Positions 1-9,920 of a stretch of 44,022 bases of DNA are shown piece by piece; positions within the stretch are counted from its first letter, which is position 1; each line of letters opens with the position of its first letter. The position numbers and the translations under genes are program-made. Below the pieces are notes generated by a model, which saw nothing but the letters and a program-made list of their open reading frames with translations, had not been told where the DNA came from and did no database searches. Where the stretch lies: assembly GCF_003852515.1 (NCBI RefSeq), contig NZ_QAJK01000130.1, positions 1 to 44,022 of the forward strand, written 5' to 3'. This DNA comes from Variovorax sp. KBW07 (lineage in GTDB: Bacteria; Pseudomonadota; Gammaproteobacteria; Burkholderiales; Burkholderiaceae_C).

Positions 1-170
1 AATAGACCTCGAAGTCCAACGGCCGCGAGCGGTCGGGCACCAGGTGGAACTCGGGCTGCGCCGCGTTCAGCTCGATGCGGTCGGTGCGCCGCTCGAACCA
101 GGGAAGTACCCGGTGTCATTCGCACACGCCAAGAATGACCCCGCTCCCGCTCCCAAACAGCAGCGCCAAA
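1..170 (-). pseudogene. frameshifted coding-like fragment, runs off the left edge
   Basis: Read on the minus strand, bases 115 to 1 give an open frame with almost every codon ending in G or C (it includes WFERRTDRIELNAAQPEF). It has no start codon and a TGA just upstream. The preceding bases, about 98-160, carry GSFLACANDTGYFP in another frame. One added base near 98-101 would join the two. This looks like a decayed gene or an interspersed repeat rather than the end of paaB, which would be expected here on the plus strand. Function is not recognised. Confidence 0.35.
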
Positions 171-213
171 AACACAAGCCCCCGACAGCACAACGCAAGC
201 TGGAAAAATTGAA

Positions 214-1002
214 ATGCAAGCATCGATCGAACTGAACCGCACGCCCGCCGTGCAATACCTGCTGCGCATCGGAGACACCTGCCTCGTGCTCGCGCAACGC
301 CTCGGTGAATGGTGCGGCCATGCGCCCGTGCTGGAAGAAGACATTGCCATGGCCAACATCGCGCTCGACCTCGTCGGCCAGGCGCGTGGACTGTTGACGC
401 ACGCCGGCAAGCTCGAAGGCGCCGACGGCTCGGGCCGCGAACACGACGAAGACCAGCTCGCCTACCTGCGCGAAGAACGCGACTACTTCAACCTCACGCT
501 CGTCGAACTGCCGCGCGGCGACTTTGCCTTTGCCGTGCTGCGCAACACCATGGTCGCCACCCTGCTCAAGCTGCTCTGGCAACGGCTGGCCTCGTCGAGC
601 GACGCCGAAGTGGCCGCCATCGCCGGCAAGGCCGTCAAGGAAGCGCGCTACCACCAGCAGCATTCGGCCGACTGGGTCGTGCGCCTGGGCGACGGCACCG
701 ACGAATCGCACCGGCGCACCGACAAGGCACTGAAGCAGCTCTGGCTCTACGTGCCCGAACTCTTCGAGAGCGATGCGGTGGATGCCGAAGCCAGCGCCAG
801 CGGCCTCGGCCCGGCATGGAGCGAACTGCGCGAGCCCTGGCTCGCCGAGATGCAGCAGGTGCTCGACGCCGCCGGCCTCGCGATGCCGAAGGAAGCCGCG
901 TTTCGCAGCACCGGCAAGCAAGGCGTGCACAGCGAGCACATGGGCTATATCCTCACCGAGATGCAGCACCTGCAGCGCAGCTTTCCCGGAGGCGTGTGGT
1001 GA
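214..1002 (+). CDS. paaC: phenylacetyl-CoA 1,2-epoxidase subunit PaaC
   Basis: A 262-residue ferritin-like helical protein. PaaC is the structural, non-catalytic partner of PaaA in the multicomponent monooxygenase that turns phenylacetyl-CoA into the ring-1,2-epoxide in the cytoplasm. The N-terminal part (YLLRIGDTCLVLAQRLGEWC, then the PVLEEDIAMANIALDLVGQA stretch) is typical of the family, and the length is close to the E. coli protein (about 248). The ATG at 214 follows a weak purine-rich site. The stop overlaps the paaD start as TGATG, so translation is coupled. The odd point is upstream: no paaB is seen within 213 bases. Confidence 0.93.
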   Translation: MQASIELNRTPAVQYLLRIGDTCLVLAQRLGEWCGHAPVLEEDIAMANIALDLVGQARGLLTHAGKLEGADGSGREHDEDQLAYLREERDYFNLTLVELPRGDFAFAVLRNTMVATLLKLLWQRLASSSDAEVAAIAGKAVKEARYHQQHSADWVVRLGDGTDESHRRTDKALKQLWLYVPELFESDAVDAEASASGLGPAWSELREPWLAEMQQVLDAAGLAMPKEAAFRSTGKQGVHSEHMGYILTEMQHLQRSFPGGVW

Positions 1003-1544
1003 TGAATGCCACCGGCACCGGCGCGGCCGTCGCCTCGCGCGTCGATGCGGCGTGGGCCGTGCTGCACACGGTGCTCGACCCCGAGGTGCCGGCCGTGTCG
1101 GTCTGCGACCTGGGCATCGTGCGCGAAGTGATCGAGCACGATGACGGGCTGGAGATCGTTCTCACGCCCACTTATTCTGGCTGCCCCGCGACCGAGGCCA
1201 TCGAGCACGACGTGCTGGCCGCCATCGAGCAGGCCGGGCTGGGCCGCGCTCGCGCCACGCTGCGCCGCGCGCCCGCCTGGAGCAGCGACTGGATCAGCGA
1301 CGAAGGCCGCGCCAAGCTCAAGGCCTACGGCATTGCGCCGCCCGCCCACCTCACGCCCGAGGCCGCCGCCAGCACCGCCATGCCCATCAAGCTCTTCGGC
1401 CGCATCGCCGGCGAGCGCATTGCCTGCCCGCGCTGCGCGAGCGAGCGCACCGAACGGCTCTCGGCCTTCGGCTCCACCGCCTGCAAGGCGCTGTACCGCT
1501 GCATGGCCTGCCGCGAGCCTTTCGAACACTTCAAGCCAATCTGA
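1002..1544 (+). CDS. paaD: phenylacetate-CoA oxygenase maturation protein PaaD
   Basis: 180 residues. The N-terminal half is a MIP18/DUF59 domain (VLDPEVPAVSVCDLGIVR and TPTYSGCPATEAIEHDV), as in iron-sulfur assembly factors. The C-terminal half has two Cys pairs, CPRC and CMAC, likely a zinc or metal site. PaaD is needed for an active PaaABCE epoxidase, probably through cluster insertion. The start at 1002 overlaps the paaC stop. The frame stays open far upstream, but the protein similarity begins here. paaE follows after 13 bases. Confidence 0.93.
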   Translation: MNATGTGAAVASRVDAAWAVLHTVLDPEVPAVSVCDLGIVREVIEHDDGLEIVLTPTYSGCPATEAIEHDVLAAIEQAGLGRARATLRRAPAWSSDWISDEGRAKLKAYGIAPPAHLTPEAAASTAMPIKLFGRIAGERIACPRCASERTERLSAFGSTACKALYRCMACREPFEHFKPI

Positions 1545-1557
1545 GACGGTCCCCACG

Positions 1558-2652
1558 ATGAGCACCCTTTTCCATCCCCTGCGCGTGAAGGCCATCGAGC
1601 CCGACACGTCCGAGGCCGTCATCGTCTCGTTCGAAGTGCCGGCCGACCTGCAACAGGTTTTCGGCTTCACGCAAGGCCAGTACCTCACGCTGCGCCACGA
1701 CATCGACGGGCAGGACCTGCGCCGCTCGTACTCCATCTGCGCCGGCCTCGACGACGGCGAGCTGCGCGTCGGCGTGCGCAAGGTGCGCGGCGGCGTTTTC
1801 TCGAACTGGATCAATGCCAGCCTGCAACCGGGCGACACCCTGCAGGTCATGGCGCCGCAGGGCCGCTTCTTCGTGCCGATCGAGCCGGCTGCCGCGCGGC
1901 ACCACGTCGGCATTGCGGGCGGCAGCGGCATCACGCCGATCCTGTCGATCATGAAGACGGTGCTGGCGCGCGAGCCCGCGAGCCGCTTCACGCTGATCTA
2001 CGGCAACCGGCAACTGCAGTCCACGATGTTCAAGGAAGAAATCGAGGACCTGAAGAACCGCTACATGACGCGGCTCGTTTTGCAGCACGTTTTTTCCGAC
2101 GAGCACACCGATTCGCCGCTGGGCTTCGGCGTGATGAACCGCGAGAAGATCGGCGAGTTCCTGGCGTCGGTGGTGCCCGCGAAAAACATCGACCACGTGT
2201 ACGTCTGCGGCCCGTTCCAGATGAACGACGAGGCCGAGGCCGCGTTGCTCGCGGCCGGCGTGCCCGAAGACCGCATCCACATCGAACGCTTCGGCGTTGC
2301 GCTGCCTTCGGCCACATCCACCGCCCAGGTCGGCGCCGTGGTGCACGAAGCGCTGCCGGGCGACGCCAAGCAGGCACGCATCACCATCGTGCGCGACGGC
2401 CTGCAGCGCGAGATCACTTTCACCGAAGGCCAGCCGAGCATTCTCGATGCGGCATCGGCGGCCGGGCTCGAGGTTCCTTTCTCCTGTACTTCCGGCGTGT
2501 GCGGTACCTGCCGCGCCAAGTGCGTGGACGGGGAAGTCCGCATGGAACGGAACTTCGCGCTCGACAAGAATGAGGTCGCCGCCGGTTTCGTATTGACCTG
2601 CCAGGCCCACCCCCTTACCGAACGCGTCACGCTCTCTTTCGACGAGCGGTGA
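1558..2652 (+). CDS. paaE: phenylacetyl-CoA epoxidase reductase PaaE
   Basis: 364 residues. It passes electrons from NAD(P)H to the PaaA di-iron centre. An N-terminal FAD domain carries RRSYSIC near residue 55. An NAD(P) domain has GGSGITPILSIMK near residue 121. A C-terminal plant-type 2Fe-2S ferredoxin has Cys310, Cys315, Cys318 and Cys348 (CX4CX2CX29C). This order and length are those of the PaaE/class IA-like reductases. ATG at 1558 is chosen because the family N-terminus begins there; the open frame reaches further back but overlaps paaD. Confidence 0.94.
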   Translation: MSTLFHPLRVKAIEPDTSEAVIVSFEVPADLQQVFGFTQGQYLTLRHDIDGQDLRRSYSICAGLDDGELRVGVRKVRGGVFSNWINASLQPGDTLQVMAPQGRFFVPIEPAAARHHVGIAGGSGITPILSIMKTVLAREPASRFTLIYGNRQLQSTMFKEEIEDLKNRYMTRLVLQHVFSDEHTDSPLGFGVMNREKIGEFLASVVPAKNIDHVYVCGPFQMNDEAEAALLAAGVPEDRIHIERFGVALPSATSTAQVGAVVHEALPGDAKQARITIVRDGLQREITFTEGQPSILDAASAAGLEVPFSCTSGVCGTCRAKCVDGEVRMERNFALDKNEVAAGFVLTCQAHPLTERVTLSFDER

Positions 2653-2699
2653 TAGATACTTCAGGCTTCAACCATTTTTCAACCCGGAGACAAATCCAA

Positions 2700-3845
2700 A
2701 TGAAATTCTTCAAGCCCCTGCTGATTGCCGCGCTGTGCGCCACCGCCGCCGCGGCCTGGGCCGACGTCAACGTCGGCGTGACGGTCTCGGCCACCGGCCC
2801 GGCCGCCTCGCTCGGCATCCCCGAGAAGAACACCATCTCGCTGATGCCCAAGACCATCGCGGGCCAGAAGATCAACTACATCGTGCTCGACGACGCGTCG
2901 GACACCACGGCCGCCGTGGCCAACACCCGCAAGCTGATCGCCGAGAACAAGGTCGACATCGTGCTGGGCTCGACCACCACGCCCAACTCGCTGGCCATGA
3001 TCGACGTGGTGAGCGAAGCCAAGGTGCCGATGATCTCCATCGCCGCCTCGGCCCGCATCATCGAGCCGATGGACGCCAAGAAGAAGTGGGTCTTCAAGAC
3101 GCCGCAGAACGACATCATGATGTCGCTGGCCATCGCCGAGCACATGGCCGCCAACGGCGTGAAGACGGTCGCCTTCATCGGCTTCTCCGACGCGTACGGC
3201 GAAGGCTGGTCGGAAGAATTCGCAAAGGCCGCCGCGCTGAAGAAGATCACCGTGGTCGCCAACGAGCGCTACTCGCGCACCGACACGTCGGTGACCGGCC
3301 AGGCGCTGAAGATCATGGCCGCCAAGGCCGACGCCGTGCTGGTCGCGGGCTCGGGCACGCCGGCCGCGCTGCCGCAGAAGACGCTCAAGGAGCGCGGCTA
3401 CACCGGCAAGATGTACCAGACGCACGGCGTGGCCAATGCCGACTTCCTGCGCGTCGGCGGCAAGGACGTCGAAGGCACCTTCCTGCCCGCGGGCCCGGTG
3501 CTCGTGGCCGAGCAGCTGCCGGCCGCCAACCCGGTCAAGAAGTCCGCGCTGGCCTACGTGTCGGCCTACGAAGCAGCCTACGGCAAGGGCACCGTGTCGA
3601 CCTTCGGCGCGCACGCCTGGGACGCCGGCCTGCTCATGACCTCGGCCGTGCCGGCCGCGCTGAAGAAGGCCCAGCCGGGCACGCCTGAATTCCGTGCCGC
3701 CCTGCGCGATGCGCTGGAACAGGTGAAGGAAGTGTCGGGCGCGCACGGCGTGTTCAGCATGACAGAGAAGGACCACCTGGGCCTGGACCAACGCGCCCGC
3801 GTGATGGTGAAGATCGAAAACGGCGCCTGGAAGTACCAGCCCTGA
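2700..3845 (+). CDS. HAAT-family ABC transporter substrate-binding protein (paa operon)
   Basis: 381 residues. A Sec signal peptide (MKFFKPLLIAALCATAAAAW, likely cleaved after AWA) is followed by a type-I periplasmic binding fold of the LivJ/HAAT group (VGVTVSATGPAASLGIPEKN near the mature N-terminus). It lies 47 bases after paaE and before genes for its permeases and ATPases. HAAT systems carry branched-chain amino acids but often also aromatic acids. Phenylacetate or a related aromatic is the inferred substrate from context. The site CGGAGA lies upstream of the ATG at 2700. Confidence 0.88.
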   Translation: MKFFKPLLIAALCATAAAAWADVNVGVTVSATGPAASLGIPEKNTISLMPKTIAGQKINYIVLDDASDTTAAVANTRKLIAENKVDIVLGSTTTPNSLAMIDVVSEAKVPMISIAASARIIEPMDAKKKWVFKTPQNDIMMSLAIAEHMAANGVKTVAFIGFSDAYGEGWSEEFAKAAALKKITVVANERYSRTDTSVTGQALKIMAAKADAVLVAGSGTPAALPQKTLKERGYTGKMYQTHGVANADFLRVGGKDVEGTFLPAGPVLVAEQLPAANPVKKSALAYVSAYEAAYGKGTVSTFGAHAWDAGLLMTSAVPAALKKAQPGTPEFRAALRDALEQVKEVSGAHGVFSMTEKDHLGLDQRARVMVKIENGAWKYQP

Positions 3846-3860
3846 AGCACCTCTGACTTG

Positions 3861-3970
3861 CTCCCTCCCCTTCGGGGGAGGGTTGGGGTGGGGGCAAGCG
3901 GCTTTTGATCAAGCACTGCGCCGAACGAGCCATGCCCCCATCCCAACCTTCCCCCAAAGGGGGAAGGAGC
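3861..3970. repeat. palindromic intergenic element, copy A
   Basis: This ~110-bp element can fold on itself. The left arm starts CTCCCTCCCCTTCGGGGGAG and runs through GGGGTGGGGGCAAGCGGC. The right arm is its near reverse complement, ending CCCCAAAGGGGGAAGGAG. Each arm also holds its own small hairpin. A close relative lies at 7720-7834. Both copies sit between genes of the same operon. It resembles REP/MITE-type repeats; no transposase is seen nearby. Confidence 0.8.
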
Positions 3971-4022
3971 CAAACGGTGCAGACACTGATTCGACACACG
4001 GGCCGAGCCCGAAGGTTTTCTT

Positions 4023-5051
4023 ATGGATTTGCAGATCGCCCTGCTTCTGGGGCAGGACGGCATCGTCAACGGTGCCGTCTATGGATTGATGGCGCTCGCC
4101 CTCGTGCTGGTGTTCTCGGTCACGCGCGTCATCTTCATTCCCCAGGGCGAGTTCGTCGCCTTCGGGGCGCTCTCGATGGCGATGCTGCAGGCCGGCCGCG
4201 TGCCGGCCACGCTGTGGCTTCTGCTGGCACTGGCGGTGATGGTGCTGGTGGTCGAGGCCGTGCGCTGGAAGCGCGGCGCGGTGGTCGACTGGGCTTCGGC
4301 GCTCGCCTGGTGCGTGGTGCTGCCGCTGGCCGCCGCCGCGCTGGTGCTGCTGCTCAAGCCCACCTCGATGGCGGGGCAGGCGCTGACCACGCTGCTTCTC
4401 ATCATGCCGCTCGGTCCCCTGCTCTACCGCCTGGCCTACCGGCCGCTGGCGGATGCCAACGTGCTGATGCTGCTGATCGTCTCGGTCGCGCTGCATGGCG
4501 TGCTGGTCGGGCTGGGCCTGCTGTTCTTCGGTGCCGAAGGTTCGCGCACCACGGCCTTCTCCGACGCGCGCTTCGACATCGGCGGCATTCCGGTCAGCGG
4601 GCAATCGCTGGTGGTGGTGGGCGTCACGCTGCTGCTGGTGATCGCCATGTTCCTGTTCTTCGGCCGCTCGATGGTCGGCAAGGCGCTGCGCGCCACCGCC
4701 ATCAACCGTGTGGGCGCACGGCTGTCGGGCATTCCGACCGAACTGTCGGGCGACCTGAGCTTTGCGCTCGCGGCGCTCATCGGCGCCGTGTCGGGCCTGC
4801 TGATCGCACCGATCACCACCGTGTACTACGACACCGGCTTCCTCATCGGCCTGAAGGGCTTCGTGGCGGCCATCGTCGGCGGGCTCGCGAGCTATCCGCT
4901 GGCACTGGTCGGCGCGCTGCTGGTCGGCCAGCTCGAAGCCTTCGCCTCTTTCTGGGCCAGCCCCTTCAAGGAAGTGCTGGTCTTCACCTTGATCATTCCG
5001 GTGCTGTGGTGGCGTTCGCTGCGCAGCCATCACGTGGAGGACGAGGAATGA
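4023..5051 (+). CDS. HAAT ABC transporter permease (LivH type)
   Basis: 342 residues, highly hydrophobic, inner membrane. The start (GIVNGAVYGLMALALVLVFS, then the GEFVAFGAL motif) and the end (GLKGFVAAIVGGLASYPLAL) are typical of LivH permeases. It is about 50 residues longer than usual: an extra hydrophobic stretch with a charged loop (VVEAVRWKRGAVVDW) lies near residues 60-115. It follows repeat copy A. Its stop overlaps the next start (ATGA), so the two membrane subunits are probably made together. Confidence 0.87.
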   Translation: MDLQIALLLGQDGIVNGAVYGLMALALVLVFSVTRVIFIPQGEFVAFGALSMAMLQAGRVPATLWLLLALAVMVLVVEAVRWKRGAVVDWASALAWCVVLPLAAAALVLLLKPTSMAGQALTTLLLIMPLGPLLYRLAYRPLADANVLMLLIVSVALHGVLVGLGLLFFGAEGSRTTAFSDARFDIGGIPVSGQSLVVVGVTLLLVIAMFLFFGRSMVGKALRATAINRVGARLSGIPTELSGDLSFALAALIGAVSGLLIAPITTVYYDTGFLIGLKGFVAAIVGGLASYPLALVGALLVGQLEAFASFWASPFKEVLVFTLIIPVLWWRSLRSHHVEDEE

Positions 5052-6966
5052 ACCCGTCTTCGAACAACGCCGCCGCCGTGGACAGCAACAGCAACAACAA
5101 CGCACCCGCCGGCAAGCCGCTGGTCACGCCGCGCCAGCTCACGCTGGTCTTCGTGGTCCTGCTGGCGCTGGCCTGGGGCTTCCTGCCGGAGTTCACGGTC
5201 TCGGTGCTCAGCAACATCGGCCTCTATGCGCTGGTCGCGGCCGGGCTGGTCATGCTGACCGGCGTGGGCGGCATGACCTCCTTCGGCCAGGCCGCATTCG
5301 TCGGCATGGGCGCCTATGCCACGGCGTGGATCTGCACCTCGCCCACCGCCGCCGCGTGGATGGGCGGCGCGGTGGGTCCCGGGCTGCTGCCATGGGCCGG
5401 CCTGCTGCTGGGCCTGGCCTTTACCTTCGCGCTGGCCTGGGCGCTGGGCGCGGTCACGCTCAAGCTGCAGGGCCACTACCTGCCGCTGTGCACCATCGCC
5501 TGGGGCCTGAGCCTGTACTACCTGTTCGGCAACATGGAGTTCCTGGGCGGGCAGACCGGCATCACGGGCGTGCCGCCGCTGGTGGTCGCCGGCGTGTCGC
5601 TGGCCACCCCGCGCGCGCTGGGCATCGTGATCTGGGCCGTGCTGCTGCTGGCGCTGTGGGCGCTGCACAACCTGCTCGATTCGCGCGAAGGCCGCGCCAT
5701 CCGCGCGCTCAAGGGCGGACGGCTGATGGCCGAGTCGATGGGCGTGGACACGGCGCGCCACCGCATCAAGCTCTTCGTGCTGGCCGCGCTGCTCGCGGCG
5801 GTGTCGGGCTGGCTCTACGCGCACCTGCAGCGCTTCGTGAACCCCACGCCCTTCAACCTGAACATCGGCATCGAGCTGCTGTTCATGGCGGTGGTCGGCG
5901 GCGCGGGCCACCTGTGGGGCGCGGTGCTCGGCGCGGCGCTCATCACGCTGCTGAAAGAGAAGCTGCAGGACATCCTGCCCTCGCTGCTCGGCACCAGCGG
6001 CAACTTCGAAGTGATCGTGTTCGGCCTGCTGATGCTGTTCGTGCTGCAGCGCTTCGCGGACGGCCTGTGGCCCACGCTGGCGCGGCTGTCCCGGCGCTGG
6101 GTGCGCGACGATGGGCGCAAGGCCGTGCCCGCTGCCGCATCGAACGGCGCCACCGTGCAACTCGCGCAGCGCACGCTGCCCGCAACGGGCCAGCTGCTGC
6201 TCGAAGCCAGCGACGTGAGCAAGCGTTTCGGCGGCCTGGTCGCCAACAACGCGATCTCGATGACGCTGAAGGCCGGCGAGATTCACGCGCTGATCGGCCC
6301 CAACGGCGCCGGCAAGAGCACCTTCTTCAACATGATCTCGGGCGTGGACGATCCGACCTCGGGCGAAGTGCGGCTCTCGGGCCAGTCGATGGCCACCAGG
6401 CCCTCGCGCGCTTTTGCCGCACTGGGCCTGGGCCGCACCTTCCAGCACGTGCGCCTGCTCGGCCAGCGCAGCGTGGTGGAAAACGTCGCGCTCGGCGCCC
6501 ACCTGCGCGCCAAGCGCGGCTGGCTCGCCGCGATGCTGCGGCTCGACCGCGCCGAAGAAGCCGCGCTGATGGCCGAAGCCCGCCGCCAGATCGAACGCTG
6601 CGGCCTTGGCGCGCATGCCGACACGCCGGCCGCATCGCTCTCGCTGGGCCAGCAACGCGTGGTCGAGATTGCCCGCGCGCTCGCCGGCCAGCCCTCGGTG
6701 CTGCTGCTCGACGAACCCGCCGCCGGCCTGCGCCATCTGGAAAAGCGCGCGCTCTCGGAGCTGCTGAGCCAGCTGCGCGCCGAAGGCCTCGGCATCCTCG
6801 TGGTGGAACACGACATGGAGTTCGTGATGAACCTGGCCGACCGCATCACGGTGCTGGAATTCGGCACCGTCATCGCCACCGGCACGCCCGCCGAAGTGCA
6901 GGCCAACCCGCGCGTGCTCGAAGCCTATCTGGGCGGCGCCGACGACGAACTGCTGGAAGACGCACG

Positions 6967-6970
<4 letters not shown>
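5048..6970 (+). CDS. fused HAAT permease-ATPase (LivM-LivG fusion)
   Basis: 640 residues. A short Asn-rich N-terminus (NSNSNNNAP) leads into a LivM-type membrane domain (about 30-350, with SFGQAAFVGMGAYAT and YLPLCTIAWGLSLYYLFGNM). A linker of about 30 residues follows, then a LivG-type ATPase domain: Walker A GPNGAGKST, signature LSLGQQRVVEIARAL, Walker B LLLDEP and the switch His in VVEHD. Usually these are two genes. The start overlaps the previous stop, and the stop overlaps the livF-like start (ATGA). Confidence 0.9.
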
Positions 6971-7698
<728 letters not shown>

Positions 7699-7719
7699 CC
7701 GCCTCTTGCCTTTCTCTTT

Positions 7720-7834
7720 CTCCCTCCCCTTCCGGGGGAGGGCCGGGGTGGGGGCAAGCGGCACTTGATGAGGCACCGCGCCGAACCCACGCCGCTTGCC
7801 CCCATCCCAGCCTTCCCCCGGAAGGGGAAGGAGC
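7720..7834. repeat. palindromic intergenic element, copy B
   Basis: This is a second copy of the element at 3861-3970, about 115 bp, with better-preserved arms. The left arm runs from CTCCCTCCCCTTCCGGGGGA to GGGGGCAAGCGGC. The right arm runs from GCCGCTTGCCCCCATCCC to GGAAGGGGAAGGAG. The few arm mismatches are mostly G:T-compatible in RNA, so a long mRNA hairpin is likely. The loop CGCCGAAC is shared with copy A. Confidence 0.8.
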
Positions 7835-7859
7835 CAATACAAAGCCAAAGGACACCCTC

Positions 7860-9920
7860 ATGACCACCCTTCAAAGCTACATCGCCGGCCGCTGGATCGG
7901 CCAGCAAGCCGCGCAGCAACTGCGCAGCGCCATCAACGGCAGCGCCGTGGCCAGCACCCACGCCGAAGCCATCGACTTCGCCGAAGCGCTGAACCACGCG
8001 CGCCGCGTCGGCCTGCCCGCGTTGATGGCGCTCGACTTCCAGCAGCGCTCCGAACGCCTGAAGGCGCTGGCCAAATACATCGCCGCGAACAAGGAAACGC
8101 TCTACGCCATCTCGGCCCACACGGGCGCCACGCGCGCCGACAGCTGGATCGACATCGAAGGCGGCGCCGGCACGCTGAGCGCCTACGCCGGCATCGGCAC
8201 CAACGAGCTGCCCTCGGGCAACCTGGTGCACGAAGGGCCGGCCTTTCCGCTCGGCAAGAAGGGCGGCTTCGCGGGCACGCACATCCTGGTGCCGCGCGGC
8301 GGCGTGGCGGTGCACATCAATGCCTTCAACTTCCCGGTGTGGGGCCTGCTCGAGAAGTTCGCGCCCAGCTTTCTGGCGGGCATGCCGTGCATCGGCAAGC
8401 CGGCCACGGCCACCAGCTACCTCACCGAAGCGCTGGTGCGGCTCATCGTGCAGTCGGGCATCCTGCCCGAAGGCAGCCTGCAGCTGGTGATCGGCGGCAC
8501 GGGCGACCTGCTCGACCGGCTCGAAGGGCCCGACGTGGTGACCTTCACCGGCTCGGCCGACACCGCCGCCAAGCTGCGCGTGCATCCGAACCTGGTGCGC
8601 CAGTCGATTCCGTTCAACGCCGAGGCCGACTCGCTGAACTGCGCGATCCTGGCGCCCGACGTGACGCCCGACGACGAGGAGTTCGATCTCTTCGTGAAGG
8701 AAGTGGCGCGCGAAATGACCATCAAGGCCGGGCAGAAATGCACCGCCATCCGCCGCGCCATCGTGCCGCGCCAGCACCTCGATGCGGTGGCCGGGCGCCT
8801 GCGCGCGCGGCTCGCCAAGACCGTCATCGGCGACCCTTCGCGCGAAGAGGTGCGCATGGGTGCCCTGGCCTCGCACGCGCAGCAGGTCGACGTGGCCGAG
8901 CGCGTGGCCACGCTGCTGCAGGGCGCGGAGCTGGTCTACGGCGAACGCGACGGCTTCTCGCCCGTGGGTGACGGCGTGGGCCAGGGCGCCTTCTTCGCGC
9001 CCACGCTGCTGCTGAGCCGCAAGCCGCTCGAACACGATGCCGCGCACGACGTCGAAGCCTTCGGCCCGGTCAGCACGCTGATGCCATACGACAGCACTGA
9101 CGGCATCGACGAGGCACTGGCACTGGCCGCGCGCGGCCGTGGCAGCCTTGTCGGCACCCTGGTCACGCGCAGCCCGGCCATCGCGGCCAAGGCCATTCCC
9201 GTGGCCGCCGCATGGCATGGCCGCCTGCTGGTGCTCGACCGCGAGGCCGCCGCCGAATCGACCGGCCACGGCTCGCCGCTGCCGCAGCTCAAGCACGGCG
9301 GCCCCGGCCGCGCGGGCGGCGGCGAAGAACTCGGCGGCCTGCGCGCCGTGAAGCACTACCTGCAGCGCGCCGCGGTGCAGGGCTCGCCCACCATGCTGGC
9401 CGCGATCACCGGCGAGCACGTGCGCGGCGCGGCCGTGCGCGAGAGCGAGGTGCACCCCTTCCGCCGCCACTTCGAAGACCTGCGGATCGGCGACTCGCTG
9501 CTCACGCACCGCCGCACCGTCGGCGAGGCCGACATCGTGGCCTTCGGCGGCATCTCGGGCGACTATTTCTACATGCACTTCGACGAAGTGGCGGCCAGGG
9601 AGTCGCCGTTCGGCAAGCGCATCGCGCACGGCTACTTCGTGCTGTCGGCGGCTGCGGGCCTGTTCGTGTCGCCCGCGCCGGGCCCGGTGCTCGCCAACTA
9701 CGGCCTGGACACCCTGCGCTTCGTCAAGCCCGTGGGCATCGGCGACACCATCCGCGCGCGCCTGACCTGCAAGCGCAAGATCGACCGCAACAAGAAAGAC
9801 GCAAGCGGCCAAGGCCAGGGCGTGGTGGCATGGGACGTGGAGGTGACCAACCAGGACGGCGACGTGGTCGCGAGCTACGATATCCTGACCCTCGTCTCCA
9901 AGAAACCGGAAGCTGCCTGA
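7860..9920 (+). CDS. paaZ: bifunctional oxepin-CoA hydrolase / semialdehyde dehydrogenase PaaZ
   Basis: 686 residues; the E. coli enzyme has 681. The N-terminal aldehyde dehydrogenase domain (about 1-520) has HINAFNFPVWG and the catalytic Cys294 in AGQKCTAIRR. The C-terminal MaoC-like R-hydratase domain (about 535-680) has Asp568 and His573 in SGDYFYMHFDE, matching the known Asp/His pair. It opens the oxepin-CoA ring and oxidises the resulting aldehyde. The ATG at 7860 lies 25 bases after repeat B. The stop overlaps the next start as TGATG. Confidence 0.96.
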   Translation: MTTLQSYIAGRWIGQQAAQQLRSAINGSAVASTHAEAIDFAEALNHARRVGLPALMALDFQQRSERLKALAKYIAANKETLYAISAHTGATRADSWIDIEGGAGTLSAYAGIGTNELPSGNLVHEGPAFPLGKKGGFAGTHILVPRGGVAVHINAFNFPVWGLLEKFAPSFLAGMPCIGKPATATSYLTEALVRLIVQSGILPEGSLQLVIGGTGDLLDRLEGPDVVTFTGSADTAAKLRVHPNLVRQSIPFNAEADSLNCAILAPDVTPDDEEFDLFVKEVAREMTIKAGQKCTAIRRAIVPRQHLDAVAGRLRARLAKTVIGDPSREEVRMGALASHAQQVDVAERVATLLQGAELVYGERDGFSPVGDGVGQGAFFAPTLLLSRKPLEHDAAHDVEAFGPVSTLMPYDSTDGIDEALALAARGRGSLVGTLVTRSPAIAAKAIPVAAAWHGRLLVLDREAAAESTGHGSPLPQLKHGGPGRAGGGEELGGLRAVKHYLQRAAVQGSPTMLAAITGEHVRGAAVRESEVHPFRRHFEDLRIGDSLLTHRRTVGEADIVAFGGISGDYFYMHFDEVAARESPFGKRIAHGYFVLSAAAGLFVSPAPGPVLANYGLDTLRFVKPVGIGDTIRARLTCKRKIDRNKKDASGQGQGVVAWDVEVTNQDGDVVASYDILTLVSKKPEAA

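Noticed and set aside
44-235. 63-codon plus-strand frame before paaC
   Set aside because: It overlaps the paaC start, lacks a ribosome-binding site, and is the mirror of the more strongly biased reverse-strand fragment; it does not resemble PaaB.
5030-6811. 593-codon minus-strand open frame opposite the fused permease-ATPase
   Set aside because: The product is His/Gln/Arg-rich without motifs, and the plus strand has Walker motifs in a full ABC domain.
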